Source: Oceanospirillaceae bacterium (GTDB lineage: Bacteria > Pseudomonadota > Gammaproteobacteria > Pseudomonadales > Balneatricaceae). Taken from it: a stretch of DNA of 64,000 nucleotides. The number at the start of each line of letters is the position of its first letter. Position 1 is the stretch's first letter. Of this stretch, positions 23,928-33,514 are shown in pieces. Under the pieces are notes generated by a model that had not been told where the DNA came from, did not search any database, and worked only from the letters and a program-made list of their open reading frames with translations. The translations under genes and the position numbers were made by a program. Location of the stretch: the NCBI GenBank assembly GCA_003521845.1, contig DPHB01000032.1:1-64000 (forward strand), given 5' to 3'.

Positions 23928-25685
23928 TTACATTTTTTCCGGTGCGTCTACGCCGAGTAGTTGCAAGCCATTGGCCAGTACTTGGCGCGTGGCGTTGCTT
24001 AAGGTCAGGCGGGCGTTGCGCAATGGAGCGTCATCTATCTTCATGCGATGAGCGTTGTAGTAGGTGTGGAAATTACCGGCCAGGTCGCGCAAATAGTGGG
24101 CGATCTGGTGAGGCTCATAGGCTGCAGCGGCGTGGGCGATCATTTCTGGGTATAGCTCTAGTTGTTGCATCAAGGCGATTTCGGCATCTTGATCTAGGCG
24201 TTCTAGGTTAGCTAAGCCTAGGTCTTTGTCCCAGGTCATGTCTTCGCTGGCTAATTTAGCAATCATCGAGCAGATGCGCGCATGGGCGTACTGAATATAG
24301 TAAACCGGGTTGTCTTTGCTTTCAGATTTGGCCAATTCTAGGTCAAAGTCCATGTGTTGCTCAGCCTTGCGGGTTACGTAGAAGAAGCGCGAGGCATCTT
24401 TGCCAACTTCGTCGCGTAGTTCGCGTAGGGTAACAAAAGAGCCGCTGCGAGTAGACATCTGTACGCGCTCGGTACCGCGATACAGGATGGCAAATTGCAC
24501 TAGTTTTACCACCAGACGTTCGGCGTCAATGCCCATGGCAGTAAGGGCGGCCTTAACACGGGTGATGTAGCCGTGGTGGTCGGCACCCCAAATATTGATG
24601 ACAGTGTCAAAACCTCGTTCAAACTTGTTGAGGTGATAAGCAATGTCCGAGGCAAAGTAGGTGGTTTGTCCGTTATCGCGCTTTACTACACGGTCTTTGT
24701 CGTCACCAAAAGCCGTTGAGCGGAACCAGAGGGCGCCCTCGTGCTGGTAGATATGGCCATTGTCTTGCAGCTTTTTAATGGCCTGTTCAACCTGATTATT
24801 GTGGCTCAGGCTACGCTCAGAAAACCATTCGTCATAGCTCACATCAAATTCTTCTAAATCGTCTTTGATGTCATCGCGGATGGAGTCTAAGCCAGCCGCA
24901 AATAGGGTTTCGTAGTGGTCGGGTCCAAGTAGCTCGCGGGCGCGCTCGATAATGGCGTCAATGTGGGCTTCCTTGTCGCCTTCCGGGGCATCCGCAGGTA
25001 GGCCTTGAGTAACCGCTTCGGCGCTGTGCTGCAGGCTGTCACCGACCCGCGTTTGCAGCTCGGCGGCGATGTCTTTGACGTATGCGCCTTGGTAGCCATT
25101 GCTAGGGAAGGTAACGTTGATGCCGGCCAAGGCCAAATAGCGTAGCCAAACGCTGGCGGCCAAAATGTTCATCTGACGGCCTGCGTCATTCACATAGTAC
25201 TCACGCTGTACCTTGAAGCCAGCGGCACTTAGCAAGTTAGATAAGCTGGCGCCATAGGCAGCACCACGGCCGTGGCCTACGTGCAGTGGGCCAGTGGGGT
25301 TGGCAGAAACAAATTCAACCTGTACCGACTGGTTATTGCCCAGTTGGCATTTGCCAAAATCATCACCCTGCGCAATGATTTTGTTGATCACGGCGGCGGT
25401 GGCATCTTGGCTTATGAAGAAGTTGATAAAACCGGGTCCAGCAATGTCGGTTTTGGTGACTTCTGCAGTGGCCGGTAAGTTGTCACAAATTAACTGAGCT
25501 ATTTCGCGTGGGTTACGTCGGGCAGCCTTGGCCAAGGTGAGAGCAACGTTACTGGCTAGGTCACCGTGTTGTTTGTCACGGGTGTTTTCCACCTGAATGT
25601 TGGCCTGCAAATCGGCGTCAAAAGTGCCGGCTTGCTTGAGATTGTCGATAGACTGCGCGATTAAAGAGGCGACTAGCTGCTTCAT
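23928..25685 (-). CDS. argS: Arginine--tRNA ligase
   Basis: A class I aminoacyl-tRNA synthetase of 585 residues. The HIGH-type signature is in ANPTGPLHVGHGRGA; the KMSKS position reads MSTRSG, as is usual for ArgRS. The N-terminal Add-1 domain and C-terminal DALR anticodon-binding domain (ending NGLQLLGVDAPEKM) are present. It ends one base before the SPOR gene start, so the two are probably co-transcribed. Confidence 0.98.
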   Translation of the reverse strand: MKQLVASLIAQSIDNLKQAGTFDADLQANIQVENTRDKQHGDLASNVALTLAKAARRNPREIAQLICDNLPATAEVTKTDIAGPGFINFFISQDATAAVINKIIAQGDDFGKCQLGNNQSVQVEFVSANPTGPLHVGHGRGAAYGASLSNLLSAAGFKVQREYYVNDAGRQMNILAASVWLRYLALAGINVTFPSNGYQGAYVKDIAAELQTRVGDSLQHSAEAVTQGLPADAPEGDKEAHIDAIIERARELLGPDHYETLFAAGLDSIRDDIKDDLEEFDVSYDEWFSERSLSHNNQVEQAIKKLQDNGHIYQHEGALWFRSTAFGDDKDRVVKRDNGQTTYFASDIAYHLNKFERGFDTVINIWGADHHGYITRVKAALTAMGIDAERLVVKLVQFAILYRGTERVQMSTRSGSFVTLRELRDEVGKDASRFFYVTRKAEQHMDFDLELAKSESKDNPVYYIQYAHARICSMIAKLASEDMTWDKDLGLANLERLDQDAEIALMQQLELYPEMIAHAAAAYEPHQIAHYLRDLAGNFHTYYNAHRMKIDDAPLRNARLTLSNATRQVLANGLQLLGVDAPEKM

Positions 25686-25831
25686 GAATAGCTCGGTTAG
25701 TTAGTTGTATTGGAATTGAGGTGATTGTCGGGCTGATTTAGCGCGGCGAATCAAGCGCTATATTATCCCTTGAATTGACCAATAAAGCCAATGCTTTGAT
25801 GGCGGTATGGGCACTGCTTAAATCTACTCTG

Positions 25832-28072
25832 CTAGCCCATATCTTGCGGGTCTATATCGAGACTCCAGCGGAGCTTCTTGGCGTCAGGATGTTGCTCTAA
25901 CAAGAGGCAAAGGTGGCGGCAAAGGTTTTGTAGGTGAGCGCGCGTCGGGTGCTGTAATTGCAGTTGCACGCGAAATTGATTGGCACGCCTAGCCATGGCC
26001 GCAGGCATAGGGCCAAAATGCTGCAAGTCTTTGCTAACGGAGGCTAAAATCGGGTTGCTCATTTGGTGCTGCAGCCAAGAGAGTAGGCCATAAGCAGCTT
26101 GTTCATGTTTGCTTTGCACTAAAAACATGGCCATGTGGCCAAAGGGTGGTAAAAGCCCTATTTGGCGTTGCTGCAATTCCATATCAGCAAAGGTGTCATA
26201 GCCCTGTTGTGTGAGGGTGGTGATGACCGGGTGATCGGCTTGGTAGGTTTGTATATAGGCTGTGCCGGGTAGGCTTGCGCGACCGGCGCGACCAGCCGTT
26301 TGGGTAATAAGTTGCGCCAGTCGCTCGGGGCCACGAAAATCTCCGCAAAACAGGCTGCTGTCGGCATCCACGATGACGGCTGCCGTGACATGGGGAAAAT
26401 GGTGCCCTTTAGCCAACATTTGTGTGCCAATCAAGATGCAAGGCTGGCCAGTATGCACTTGATCTAACATGCTTTCTAAGGAACCCTTGTTGCGTGTTGT
26501 GTCACGGTCGATACGATGTACGGGAAAGTCGACAAACAAGGCTTGCAGGTGCTCTTCTATGCGTTCGGTGCCACTACCAAGGGGCCGCATTTGCTGTGCC
26601 TGACAGCTGGGGCAGCGGGTAGGGATGCTTTGCCGGTTGTCGCAGTGATGGCAATGCAGGCGCGCCGGGTGCTTGTGCAATGTCATGCTGGTATCACAGG
26701 CAGGGCAAGGTACAGTTAAGCCACAGGCTTGGCATTGTAAGCTAGGTGAGAAGCCGCGCCGGTTGAGCATTAGCAGTACTTGGTTGCCAGCTTGTAGTTC
26801 TTGCAGCATGACTTCGCGTAAACGGGCGGAAATGCCAGCCTGCACTGGGTATTCCCGTAGGTCGATTACTTCGTAGCTTTGCTGACTAGCACCACCGGCA
26901 CGTTGCTTGAGTGTGTGTAGTTGGTAGCGTTGGCGTTTGGCGTTGGCTAGGCTTTCTAAACTAGGTGTGGCGGAGCCCAAGATGATCGGAATGTTGGCGT
27001 CGTGGGCTCGCTTTATGGCGACATCACGGCCATGATAACGAAAGCCTTCTTGTTGTTTAAAGGCTTGGTCGTGTTCTTCGTCGACAATAATTAAACCTAG
27101 GTCAGGAATGGGTGTAAAGATAGCCGACCGAGTACCAAGAATGATATCACCTTGCCCCAAACTAGCTTGTTGCCAAGCATCTAGGCGTTGTTGGTCGGTT
27201 AGACCAGAGTGTAGGGCCAATAATGGGTTGTTAAAGCGTTGCTGTAAGCGCTCTAGTAACTGGTGCGTTAAGCCAATTTCGGGCACCAGTATCAAAGCCC
27301 GTTTACCTTGCTCTAAACAGGCCTCAATAAGTTGCAAGTAAACTTCGGTTTTGCCACTACCCGTAATACCTTGTAGGAGATGGCAGGCAAAATGATCTAG
27401 TTGTTCGCTAATGCTTTGGTAGGTGGTAGCTTGTTCTGCATTGAGGCTAAATTTTTCACCATGCACATCGGCACTAACTACTTGTTGTTGCGGCTGTGTT
27501 AAGGCGAGCAATTGCTTGTCTAATAACGGTTTGATGTCTTTTTGGGCAAGCTTAACGGAGGCCAGATGCCGCTCGCCAAATACGGCTGGCAGGGTGAGCA
27601 ATTGTTGCCATGCATGTTGTTGTTTGGGGGCTCGTGACAGGTCAGGATTGGCGTCGCTGAGCTGCCAAAATCGACTGATTAGCTGGTTGTTGTGCCCCTG
27701 ACGCAAGCGTACTGGTAGTAAGTGCATCAAGGCATCCCCTTGGGGGTGCTGGTAGTAGTTGCTGGCCCAAGTGCCCAGCTGCCATAAGCTTTGAGGTAGC
27801 AAAGGTGTGGTGTCTACTGCTTCTAGAATAGGTTTAAGTTTTGTTGTGTCTATGTCGCTGTGATCACTATGGCCTACTATTAAGGCAACGCGTTGACTAC
27901 GGCCAAAGGGCACAAGTACACGGCAACCAATGGCTGGCAATGGTTGTTGTTGATTTGCTGAGTTGACGCTGGCTGGTAAGTAGGTAAATACCTGGCGTAA
28001 GCCGCTAGCGATAACGATTTGAAGAAACTTGGGCAAGGCTTTGGGGTGGTCACAATAACTGGATAGGAGCAT
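25832..28072 (-). CDS. priA: Primosomal replication restart helicase PriA
   Basis: A 746-residue 3'-5' helicase that reloads the replisome at stalled forks. The N-terminal DNA-binding domain is followed by Walker A GITGSGKTEVYL, the DEEH box, SATPS, and then eight Cys binding two zinc ions (CQACG, CPACD, CHHCD, CPSC). Motifs V-VI (GTQMLAKGHHFPHV, TQTAGRAGRA) close the helicase core. The first ten or so residues precede the usual family start, but no other ATG is near. It diverges from rpmE. Confidence 0.97.
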   Translation of the reverse strand: MLLSSYCDHPKALPKFLQIVIASGLRQVFTYLPASVNSANQQQPLPAIGCRVLVPFGRSQRVALIVGHSDHSDIDTTKLKPILEAVDTTPLLPQSLWQLGTWASNYYQHPQGDALMHLLPVRLRQGHNNQLISRFWQLSDANPDLSRAPKQQHAWQQLLTLPAVFGERHLASVKLAQKDIKPLLDKQLLALTQPQQQVVSADVHGEKFSLNAEQATTYQSISEQLDHFACHLLQGITGSGKTEVYLQLIEACLEQGKRALILVPEIGLTHQLLERLQQRFNNPLLALHSGLTDQQRLDAWQQASLGQGDIILGTRSAIFTPIPDLGLIIVDEEHDQAFKQQEGFRYHGRDVAIKRAHDANIPIILGSATPSLESLANAKRQRYQLHTLKQRAGGASQQSYEVIDLREYPVQAGISARLREVMLQELQAGNQVLLMLNRRGFSPSLQCQACGLTVPCPACDTSMTLHKHPARLHCHHCDNRQSIPTRCPSCQAQQMRPLGSGTERIEEHLQALFVDFPVHRIDRDTTRNKGSLESMLDQVHTGQPCILIGTQMLAKGHHFPHVTAAVIVDADSSLFCGDFRGPERLAQLITQTAGRAGRASLPGTAYIQTYQADHPVITTLTQQGYDTFADMELQQRQIGLLPPFGHMAMFLVQSKHEQAAYGLLSWLQHQMSNPILASVSKDLQHFGPMPAAMARRANQFRVQLQLQHPTRAHLQNLCRHLCLLLEQHPDAKKLRWSLDIDPQDMG

Positions 28073-28173
28073 GCTACACCATTGAATTGTTTGGAGCTAT
28101 GCATAGTAAGGATAAATAAGTGTGAGTATTTGCCTTAAATTGAGCCTAAATAGGCGGTAAAGGGCGAAATCAC

Positions 28174-28201
28174 TTGACCTAAGAGTAAGGTCTGCTAAAA
28201 T
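28174..28201 (+). promoter_or_regulatory. Sigma-70 promoter of rpmE
   Basis: TTGACC (28174-28179) and TAAAAT (28196-28201) are 16 bases apart. Transcription would start near 28208, giving a leader of about 95 nt that contains the small hairpin GCTCG-ATTGG-CGAGC (28223-28237). Confidence 0.75.
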
Positions 28202-28302
28202 TCCGCCTCTTATTTTTCGGAAGCTCGATTGGCGAGCCTCCTATTTAGGTACGGTGCTTGGCAAAGATCAGGTGGCGGTGCCATAACCAAAGGGTTAGAT
28301 CC

Positions 28303-28515
28303 ATGCAAAAAGATATCCATCCTAAGTACGAAGCCATCAAGGCTACTTGTTCTTGCGGTAACGTAGTAGAAACACGTTCTACGCTATGCAAAGACATCCA
28401 CATTGACGTATGTTCCTCTTGCCACCCATTCTACACAGGTAAGCAGAAGGTTCTAGACACAGGTGGTCGTATCGATCGCTTTAACCGTCGTTTCGGTTCC
28501 CGCACTAGCAAGTAA
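28303..28515 (+). CDS. rpmE: 50S ribosomal protein L31
   Basis: A 70-residue zinc-binding ribosomal protein. MQKDIHPKYEAIKATCSCGN is close to E. coli L31, and four Cys (C16, C18, C37 and C40 region: CSC...CSSC) form the zinc site, so this is the C+ form. The ATG at 28303 is chosen because it begins the family sequence; the open frame from 28258 adds 15 residues without family match. Autogenous control of rpmE by L31 is known in E. coli and the structured leader here could serve it. Confidence 0.98.
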   Translation: MQKDIHPKYEAIKATCSCGNVVETRSTLCKDIHIDVCSSCHPFYTGKQKVLDTGGRIDRFNRRFGSRTSK

Positions 28516-28530
28516 TTGCTACGCTGCTAA

Positions 28531-28566
28531 AAAATGGGTTCAGATTTATCTGAGCCCATTTTTTTT
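28531..28566 (+). terminator. Intrinsic terminator after rpmE
   Basis: AAAATGGGTTCAGA-TTTA-TCTGAGCCCATTTT forms a long stem with a single G-T pair, followed by a run of T, 15 bases after the rpmE stop. Confidence 0.94.
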
Positions 28567-28641
28567 GTCTTAAATTTAAGCCGCTACACTAGATCTATGG
28601 CAAGATGACCCTAGTGTGATTGATGAGAGCGATTAATTTTG

Positions 28642-29454
28642 ATGGGTAAAAAGCTAACAGTCGTGCTCTTCTCGTTGTTGATGGGTTTGAGTTTAGCGGC
28701 ACAGGCGCAATGCCTAAAGCCCACAGAAGGCGCTGCTAAGGCAATCTTCAAGTGGTATGTGTTTGATGGTGACACCTTGGATGTGGGTGCCGATAAGCGC
28801 TTGCGTCTGGCATTCATTAATACACCAGAACTAGGGCGTTCTGGAGCGGCAGACCAGCCCCTAGCTCAGGCTGCCAAGCAGGCCGTGGTTGATTTTATGC
28901 AGGCTAGTAAGCAGGTTTACTGGCAAACGGACGCTAGGGCGCGGCCCGAACAGCGGCGTGATCGCTATGGGCGTCACCTTGGCACCTTGTACAACGCCAA
29001 GGGCGAATGGTTAGCAGAGCAGCTAGTACGGCAAGGTTTGGCCTTTGTCGTGAGTATGCCCCCTCATGTGTCGCCTGCTTGTTTATGGTGGCAGGAAGCT
29101 ATTGCCAAGCAGGCAGCAAGGGGTGTTTGGGCGACACAACTTGGAAAAGAGTTAGCGGCTTCTGAAGTTGCGGCCTCGCACGCTGGCTTTGTGCTGCTTT
29201 CCGGCAGGGTCACTAAGGTGTCATCGGCAAAGTATGACTGGTTTGTGGAGTTAGATGGTGACGTGGCACTGCGCATTAATAAACAGCAGTGGCGTGAACA
29301 TGCTGGCATGCAGCCACAAATTTGGTTGCAGCAAACGGTTTCTGTGCGTGGTTGGATGGCTTGGCGCTCTTTATCCAAGGCCCAGCGTCAACGCGGTTAT
29401 AAACACGGTGTGCTGGCCTTAACGCATCCACATATGTTGAGGCTTACGGAATAA
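28642..29454 (+). CDS. Secreted thermonuclease (SNase-like) family protein
   Basis: A 270-residue protein with a signal peptide (MGKKLTVVLFSLLMGLSLAA, cleavage near AQA-QC) and a staphylococcal nuclease-like domain at about 30-155. Catalytic-type residues are visible: Asp in DGDTLDV, Arg in LRLAFINTPE with the following Glu, and Arg in DRYGRHLGTLY. It would hydrolyse DNA or RNA with calcium in the periplasm or outside. The C-terminal 110 residues form a second, OB-like region. The ATG at 28642 is preferred to a TTG one codon earlier. It ends two bases before convergent mrcA. Confidence 0.9.
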   Translation: MGKKLTVVLFSLLMGLSLAAQAQCLKPTEGAAKAIFKWYVFDGDTLDVGADKRLRLAFINTPELGRSGAADQPLAQAAKQAVVDFMQASKQVYWQTDARARPEQRRDRYGRHLGTLYNAKGEWLAEQLVRQGLAFVVSMPPHVSPACLWWQEAIAKQAARGVWATQLGKELAASEVAASHAGFVLLSGRVTKVSSAKYDWFVELDGDVALRINKQQWREHAGMQPQIWLQQTVSVRGWMAWRSLSKAQRQRGYKHGVLALTHPHMLRLTE

Positions 29455-29456
29455 AG

Positions 29457-31955
29457 CTAGAAAACCTCTTCTGGTGCCACTTCGGTATTGTTGCCCGAAT
29501 TTTGACTGGGGCTGAGCGGGGATATTTCAGTGGGTGCCAACTCAGCACGAAAAATTTCAAACATACTGTTAGTGTCGTCTTGGCTGGCCAGCAATCCGGT
29601 GTCTTTGTTGATTCGTACTTCGATCATTTTATTGGGTTGCGTACGGGGAGTTTCTGGCACGTCTTGCAAGGCCTCAGCCATAAAGTCGATCCAAATAGGT
29701 AAGGCGGCCGTGCTACCAAATTCATTGCGCCCTAAAGGTTGCGGTTGGTCAAAACCTACCCAGGCAGTAGCGACAATTTGCGTGTTGTAGCCAGAGAACC
29801 AAGCGTCTTTTTGATCGTTGGTAGTACCGGTTTTACCGGCTAGGTCGGAACGCTCTAGTTTTAAGGCGCGCTTACCGGTACCTTGCGTAATAACGTCTTG
29901 CAAGATGGTGTGTAAAACGTTGTTTACGCGTTCTTCCATTACCCGTTCGGCAATGGGCAGATGCGTGATGCGCGGACCATCAAGCAAACTTTGATCTTCT
30001 TCGTCGAGGCCCATAACGGCGCTATCGGCTATGTTGATCGTCGCCTCCGTTGGGTTGAGGCTTACCAGTTCGGCCTTGGGCCAATACTCGCAATTGTCAC
30101 AAACCGTAATAGGTTCAGCTTGGAATAGCAGTTTACCTGTGCTGTCTTCAATACGTTCAATAAAATAAGGTTTTACGGCATAGCCTGTGTTGGCGATGGC
30201 GGCGTAGCCCGTGGCTACGTCAATAGGTGGCACGGAGGCGCTGCCCAAGGCTAGGGATAGGTTGCGTGGCAAGTGCTCCGGCTTGAAGCCAAAAGGCACG
30301 GCATAATTGATGGCTTTGCTGGTGCCTATCTCTCTTAGTAATCGAATGGATACTAGGTTACGCGATTTGTACAAGGCTTGGCGTAAGCGTGTGGGCCCAA
30401 AAAATTTACCGCTATAGTTCTCAGGGCGCCAAGAGTCTTCAAGGCTAGCATCGTTAAATACCACGGGGGCGTCGTTAATCAAGGTGGCGGCGGTGAAACC
30501 TTGTTCCAAGGCCGCGGCATAGATAAATGGCTTAAAGTTAGAGCCCGGTTGGCGTAAGGCCTGGGTAGCGCGATTGAACTTGCTGTGTAAATACTCAAAA
30601 CCGCCTACGAGGGCAATGATGGCGCCATCTTGTGGATTGAGGGCGACAATGGCGCCTTGTGCATCAGGTACCTGAGATAAGAACCACAAGTCCGAGTTAT
30701 TGTAGGCCTTGCGAATACGGACTTGGTCGCCAAGTTTAATGATATCAGTGATTAATGGTGGTTTGTCAGCCAAGTGGTCGATACTGATGCGCGGGCGTAC
30801 CCATTCCATGTCTTGGTAACGAATTTCTGCCCTTGCGCCGTAGCGCATAAGCAGTTGTGCAGTCTGTCGTTCGCTGTCTATGCTACGTACTATGGCAGGT
30901 TGCAGGGGCCCTAACACGGGTATGCGGTTAAGAATGCGTTCCGCCTCTTGGTCGCTAAGCTGATCGCCGTGGTTGGTCTGTATGCCGCGGAAGCCATGGC
31001 GACGATCATAAGCGAGTAGGCCTTTTTGTACAGCGTATTGCGCCGCATCTTGCAGCTTGCTATCAACAGTGGTGTAAACCCGGTAGCCACCTGTGTAAAC
31101 ATCTTCTATGGGGAAGGTGCTGATGAGCTCTTGGCGTACCATTTCTGCCACATAAGAGGCTTGGGTTTCTGGTGTTAAGCTGTGGAAACGCGCGCTAATG
31201 GGCGAGTTTATGGCTGTTTCATGGTCTAGGCTGTCGATATAGCCCAGCGCTAACATGCGCCCTAAAATCCAGTCGCGTCTTATCTTGGCGCGGGCGGGGT
31301 TGGATATAGGGTTGTAGCGTGACGGGGCTTTGTAGAGGCCTGCCATCATGGCTTGTTCGGCTAATGTCAACTCCCACATATGGCGACCATAATAAACTTG
31401 CGCAGCCGCTTCTATGCCATAGGCTCGGTGGCCCATAAACATCTTGTTAAAGTACATCTCTAGAATTTGGTCTTTACTGAGTTGTTGTTCTATCTGCAAA
31501 GATAGCAGTATCTCATTAAATTTGCGGCTAAACGTTTGGTCTAAGGTTAATAGGTAGTTGCGCGCTACCTGCATGGTTAGGGTGCTGCCGCCACCTTGAA
31601 TACGGCCGCCAGCTTGCACCATGCGTACGGCGGCGCGCAATAGGGCTTTAGGGTCGACACCATAGTGTTGGTAAAAATTTTCGTCTTCGGCAGAAATCAG
31701 GGCGTCTAAATAGTGTTGTGGTACCTGGTCTATGCGCAAGGGCATACGGCGTTTTTCGCCAAATTCAGAAATCAACTTGCCGTCTTTGGAGAAGACGCGT
31801 AGTGGGGTTTGTAAATGAAAGTCACGCAGGCTCGCCACGTCTGGTAAACGTGGGACGAGATAAAACCAAGTGAAAGCGGTAAAGGCGATGCCTGCCACAA
31901 TACCTAGGCCAGTGCTCCAGATTATGAGCCGCTTCAAGCGGCGACGAAAAGCCAT
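29457..31955 (-). CDS. mrcA: Penicillin-binding protein 1A, bifunctional
   Basis: An 832-residue class A PBP that polymerises and cross-links peptidoglycan. After the N-terminal membrane helix (about 10-33) the glycosyltransferase domain shows EDENFYQHYGVD and GGSTLTMQVARN. An OB-like insert follows, then the transpeptidase domain with the active-site Ser in RQPGSNFKPF and the KTGT motif (LAGKTGTTNDQKDAWF). It diverges from the pilus/hof cluster, the same arrangement as mrcA-hofMNOPQ in E. coli and ponA-pilMNOPQ in Pseudomonas. Confidence 0.97.
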   Translation of the reverse strand: MAFRRRLKRLIIWSTGLGIVAGIAFTAFTWFYLVPRLPDVASLRDFHLQTPLRVFSKDGKLISEFGEKRRMPLRIDQVPQHYLDALISAEDENFYQHYGVDPKALLRAAVRMVQAGGRIQGGGSTLTMQVARNYLLTLDQTFSRKFNEILLSLQIEQQLSKDQILEMYFNKMFMGHRAYGIEAAAQVYYGRHMWELTLAEQAMMAGLYKAPSRYNPISNPARAKIRRDWILGRMLALGYIDSLDHETAINSPISARFHSLTPETQASYVAEMVRQELISTFPIEDVYTGGYRVYTTVDSKLQDAAQYAVQKGLLAYDRRHGFRGIQTNHGDQLSDQEAERILNRIPVLGPLQPAIVRSIDSERQTAQLLMRYGARAEIRYQDMEWVRPRISIDHLADKPPLITDIIKLGDQVRIRKAYNNSDLWFLSQVPDAQGAIVALNPQDGAIIALVGGFEYLHSKFNRATQALRQPGSNFKPFIYAAALEQGFTAATLINDAPVVFNDASLEDSWRPENYSGKFFGPTRLRQALYKSRNLVSIRLLREIGTSKAINYAVPFGFKPEHLPRNLSLALGSASVPPIDVATGYAAIANTGYAVKPYFIERIEDSTGKLLFQAEPITVCDNCEYWPKAELVSLNPTEATINIADSAVMGLDEEDQSLLDGPRITHLPIAERVMEERVNNVLHTILQDVITQGTGKRALKLERSDLAGKTGTTNDQKDAWFSGYNTQIVATAWVGFDQPQPLGRNEFGSTAALPIWIDFMAEALQDVPETPRTQPNKMIEVRINKDTGLLASQDDTNSMFEIFRAELAPTEISPLSPSQNSGNNTEVAPEEVF

Positions 31956-32101
31956 GCTATGCTTAGAGAGTCGTATCTACATATTAATTAGGAAGTAGCA
32001 AAGTATATAAGAAATAATCGGTTTAGCCAGTCTTGGGTGAAAATTACTCCAGAGTTTGGTTTTTACTAAGCAAGGGATAGATACAAGGAGGTATCACTGC
32101 C

Positions 32102-32950
32102 ATGCTGAAATCACTATTTGAACAATGGTTCTTAGGCTTGTATTTAGGCTCAAATTGCTGGCAAGCCGTTCTGCTGCAACACACTTTAGGGCGCGTTCGC
32201 TGGCGCGGTTGTTGGCAACATGCGATAGCCGAGGCGGAACCACCAGCGGTTTGCTTGCAGGCATTTGTCCAGTCTATCTCGGCGTCAGTGCAAGCTGAGC
32301 TTGGGGGCCAGCCGCTGCCTTCCCTAGTTGTTAACCTCGGCTTACCTCACCAACATTGTGCTTGGCAGCCACTACCCGATGGCGGCCCAGTTATGTGGCA
32401 GCGCCAAGCAGCGATGCATTGGCAAGTAGAGCCGGCGCATGTCTATATTGATGTTCTACCTATCGCCCCCAGCGCCGGACTGCTCATTAGTACGCCTAGC
32501 CTGCCCTTAGCGGATCTTTTTCACGTCATGGGCAAACTGCAGCCTGTTGTGTCTGGTCCCTTGCGATTTGGTTTAGAAACCGATGTTAGCGCGGTCTTAA
32601 AGCTTTGGCCATGGCGTATGCGGCAGCACATAGGCCTAGGGTCGTGGCAGGCTAGCAAAACCGGCTTGTTAGTCGACGCCAAGGGTTTGCATGGGGCAGA
32701 AAATACAGACTTGCTTACCCAGTGTGGTCATTATTTACATTGTGATACATCGGGTGAGGCGTCTATGTTAGCCTCGACAGCTTGGCGTTGGCAGGTGAAA
32801 GATGGCCAGCCTAGCATGATGTTAGCGTGGCATTTGGCTTACCGGCCTGGAAGGTGGTCGATGCCATGGCAAGCGTGGCAGAGATTACTACCTTTGAGCA
32901 CAGGGCAGTGCCTATCTTTGCTAGTGCAGGCGGGGAAATCTTATGCATGA
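32102..32950 (+). CDS. PilM/HofM-like protein, divergent
   Basis: A 282-residue protein in the position of pilM (first gene opposite mrcA). The N-terminus (FLGLYLGSNCWQAVLL) resembles the first strand of the actin-like PilM fold, but the nucleotide-binding signatures of true PilM are not recognisable. It is shorter than Pseudomonas PilM (about 350) and near the size of enteric HofM. PilM recruits the inner-membrane PilN/PilO complex. AGGAGG lies about ten bases before the ATG. Its end overlaps the next gene by eight bases. The assignment rests mainly on context. Confidence 0.65.
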   Translation: MLKSLFEQWFLGLYLGSNCWQAVLLQHTLGRVRWRGCWQHAIAEAEPPAVCLQAFVQSISASVQAELGGQPLPSLVVNLGLPHQHCAWQPLPDGGPVMWQRQAAMHWQVEPAHVYIDVLPIAPSAGLLISTPSLPLADLFHVMGKLQPVVSGPLRFGLETDVSAVLKLWPWRMRQHIGLGSWQASKTGLLVDAKGLHGAENTDLLTQCGHYLHCDTSGEASMLASTAWRWQVKDGQPSMMLAWHLAYRPGRWSMPWQAWQRLLPLSTGQCLSLLVQAGKSYA

Positions 32951-33512
32951 TGGGCATGCACCACCTCGGGTCTGCTTAGCTCATGTTTATGGGCGAGTGA
33001 ATATGTTGCCTTGGCGGCCGCCATGGGTTGCTCAGCGCTGGCGGCTGTTGCGCCTAGGTGTTGCTTTGTTGTTGATGATTGTATTGTTAGTGGTAACTAG
33101 TTTTTATGCGTTGGCTTGGCAGCGTCAACATTATATTAGCTGGTTACAAAAGGGCTTGTTTGCGCAGCTTGAAGGGTCACAACAACAGCTACAGCCTATG
33201 CGTAATCTTCAATCGCTATGGTTGTACAAGCAGGCTGCTATAGTTGAGAGTGCCCAACTGCGGCAGCAAAGCCGCAGGCTCATGCAGCAGCTGCTAGTTG
33301 TGCAAACTATGCTGCAGAAAATTGATGCCCAAGCCAAGTCGTTGCTAATACAAGGAACTAAGGTTGAAGTATCGCTAGTGTCATCAAGGCCATGGGAGCA
33401 GTTGCAATCTGAATGGTGGTTGCCCGAATCTGGGCGTATCCGTCAAGTTAAGCAACAGAGGTCAGAAACTGGCATTAGCCAATGGCTATTGCAAGTGGAT
33501 GTGGGTAATTAG
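32943..33512 (+). CDS. PilN/HofN-like inner-membrane protein
   Basis: A 189-residue bitopic protein. The PilN signature NMLPWR lies at residues 20-25, before a membrane helix (about 38-58, LGVALLLMIVLLVVTSFYAL); a coiled-coil periplasmic part follows. In PilN the NLLPWR segment binds PilM. Because this signature normally sits at the very N-terminus, a GTG at 32997 (VNMLPWR) or ATG at 33003 may be the true start; the ATG at 32943 overlaps the preceding gene. Likely function is inner-membrane alignment of a type IV pilus or DNA-uptake machine. Confidence 0.75.
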   Translation: MHDGHAPPRVCLAHVYGRVNMLPWRPPWVAQRWRLLRLGVALLLMIVLLVVTSFYALAWQRQHYISWLQKGLFAQLEGSQQQLQPMRNLQSLWLYKQAAIVESAQLRQQSRRLMQQLLVVQTMLQKIDAQAKSLLIQGTKVEVSLVSSRPWEQLQSEWWLPESGRIRQVKQQRSETGISQWLLQVDVGN

Positions 33513-33514
33513 CT

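Noticed and set aside
28180..28302. A zinc-responsive (Zur) operator before rpmE
   Set aside because: No Zur-like dyad was seen, and the encoded L31 is the zinc-binding C+ form, which is not normally Zur-controlled.
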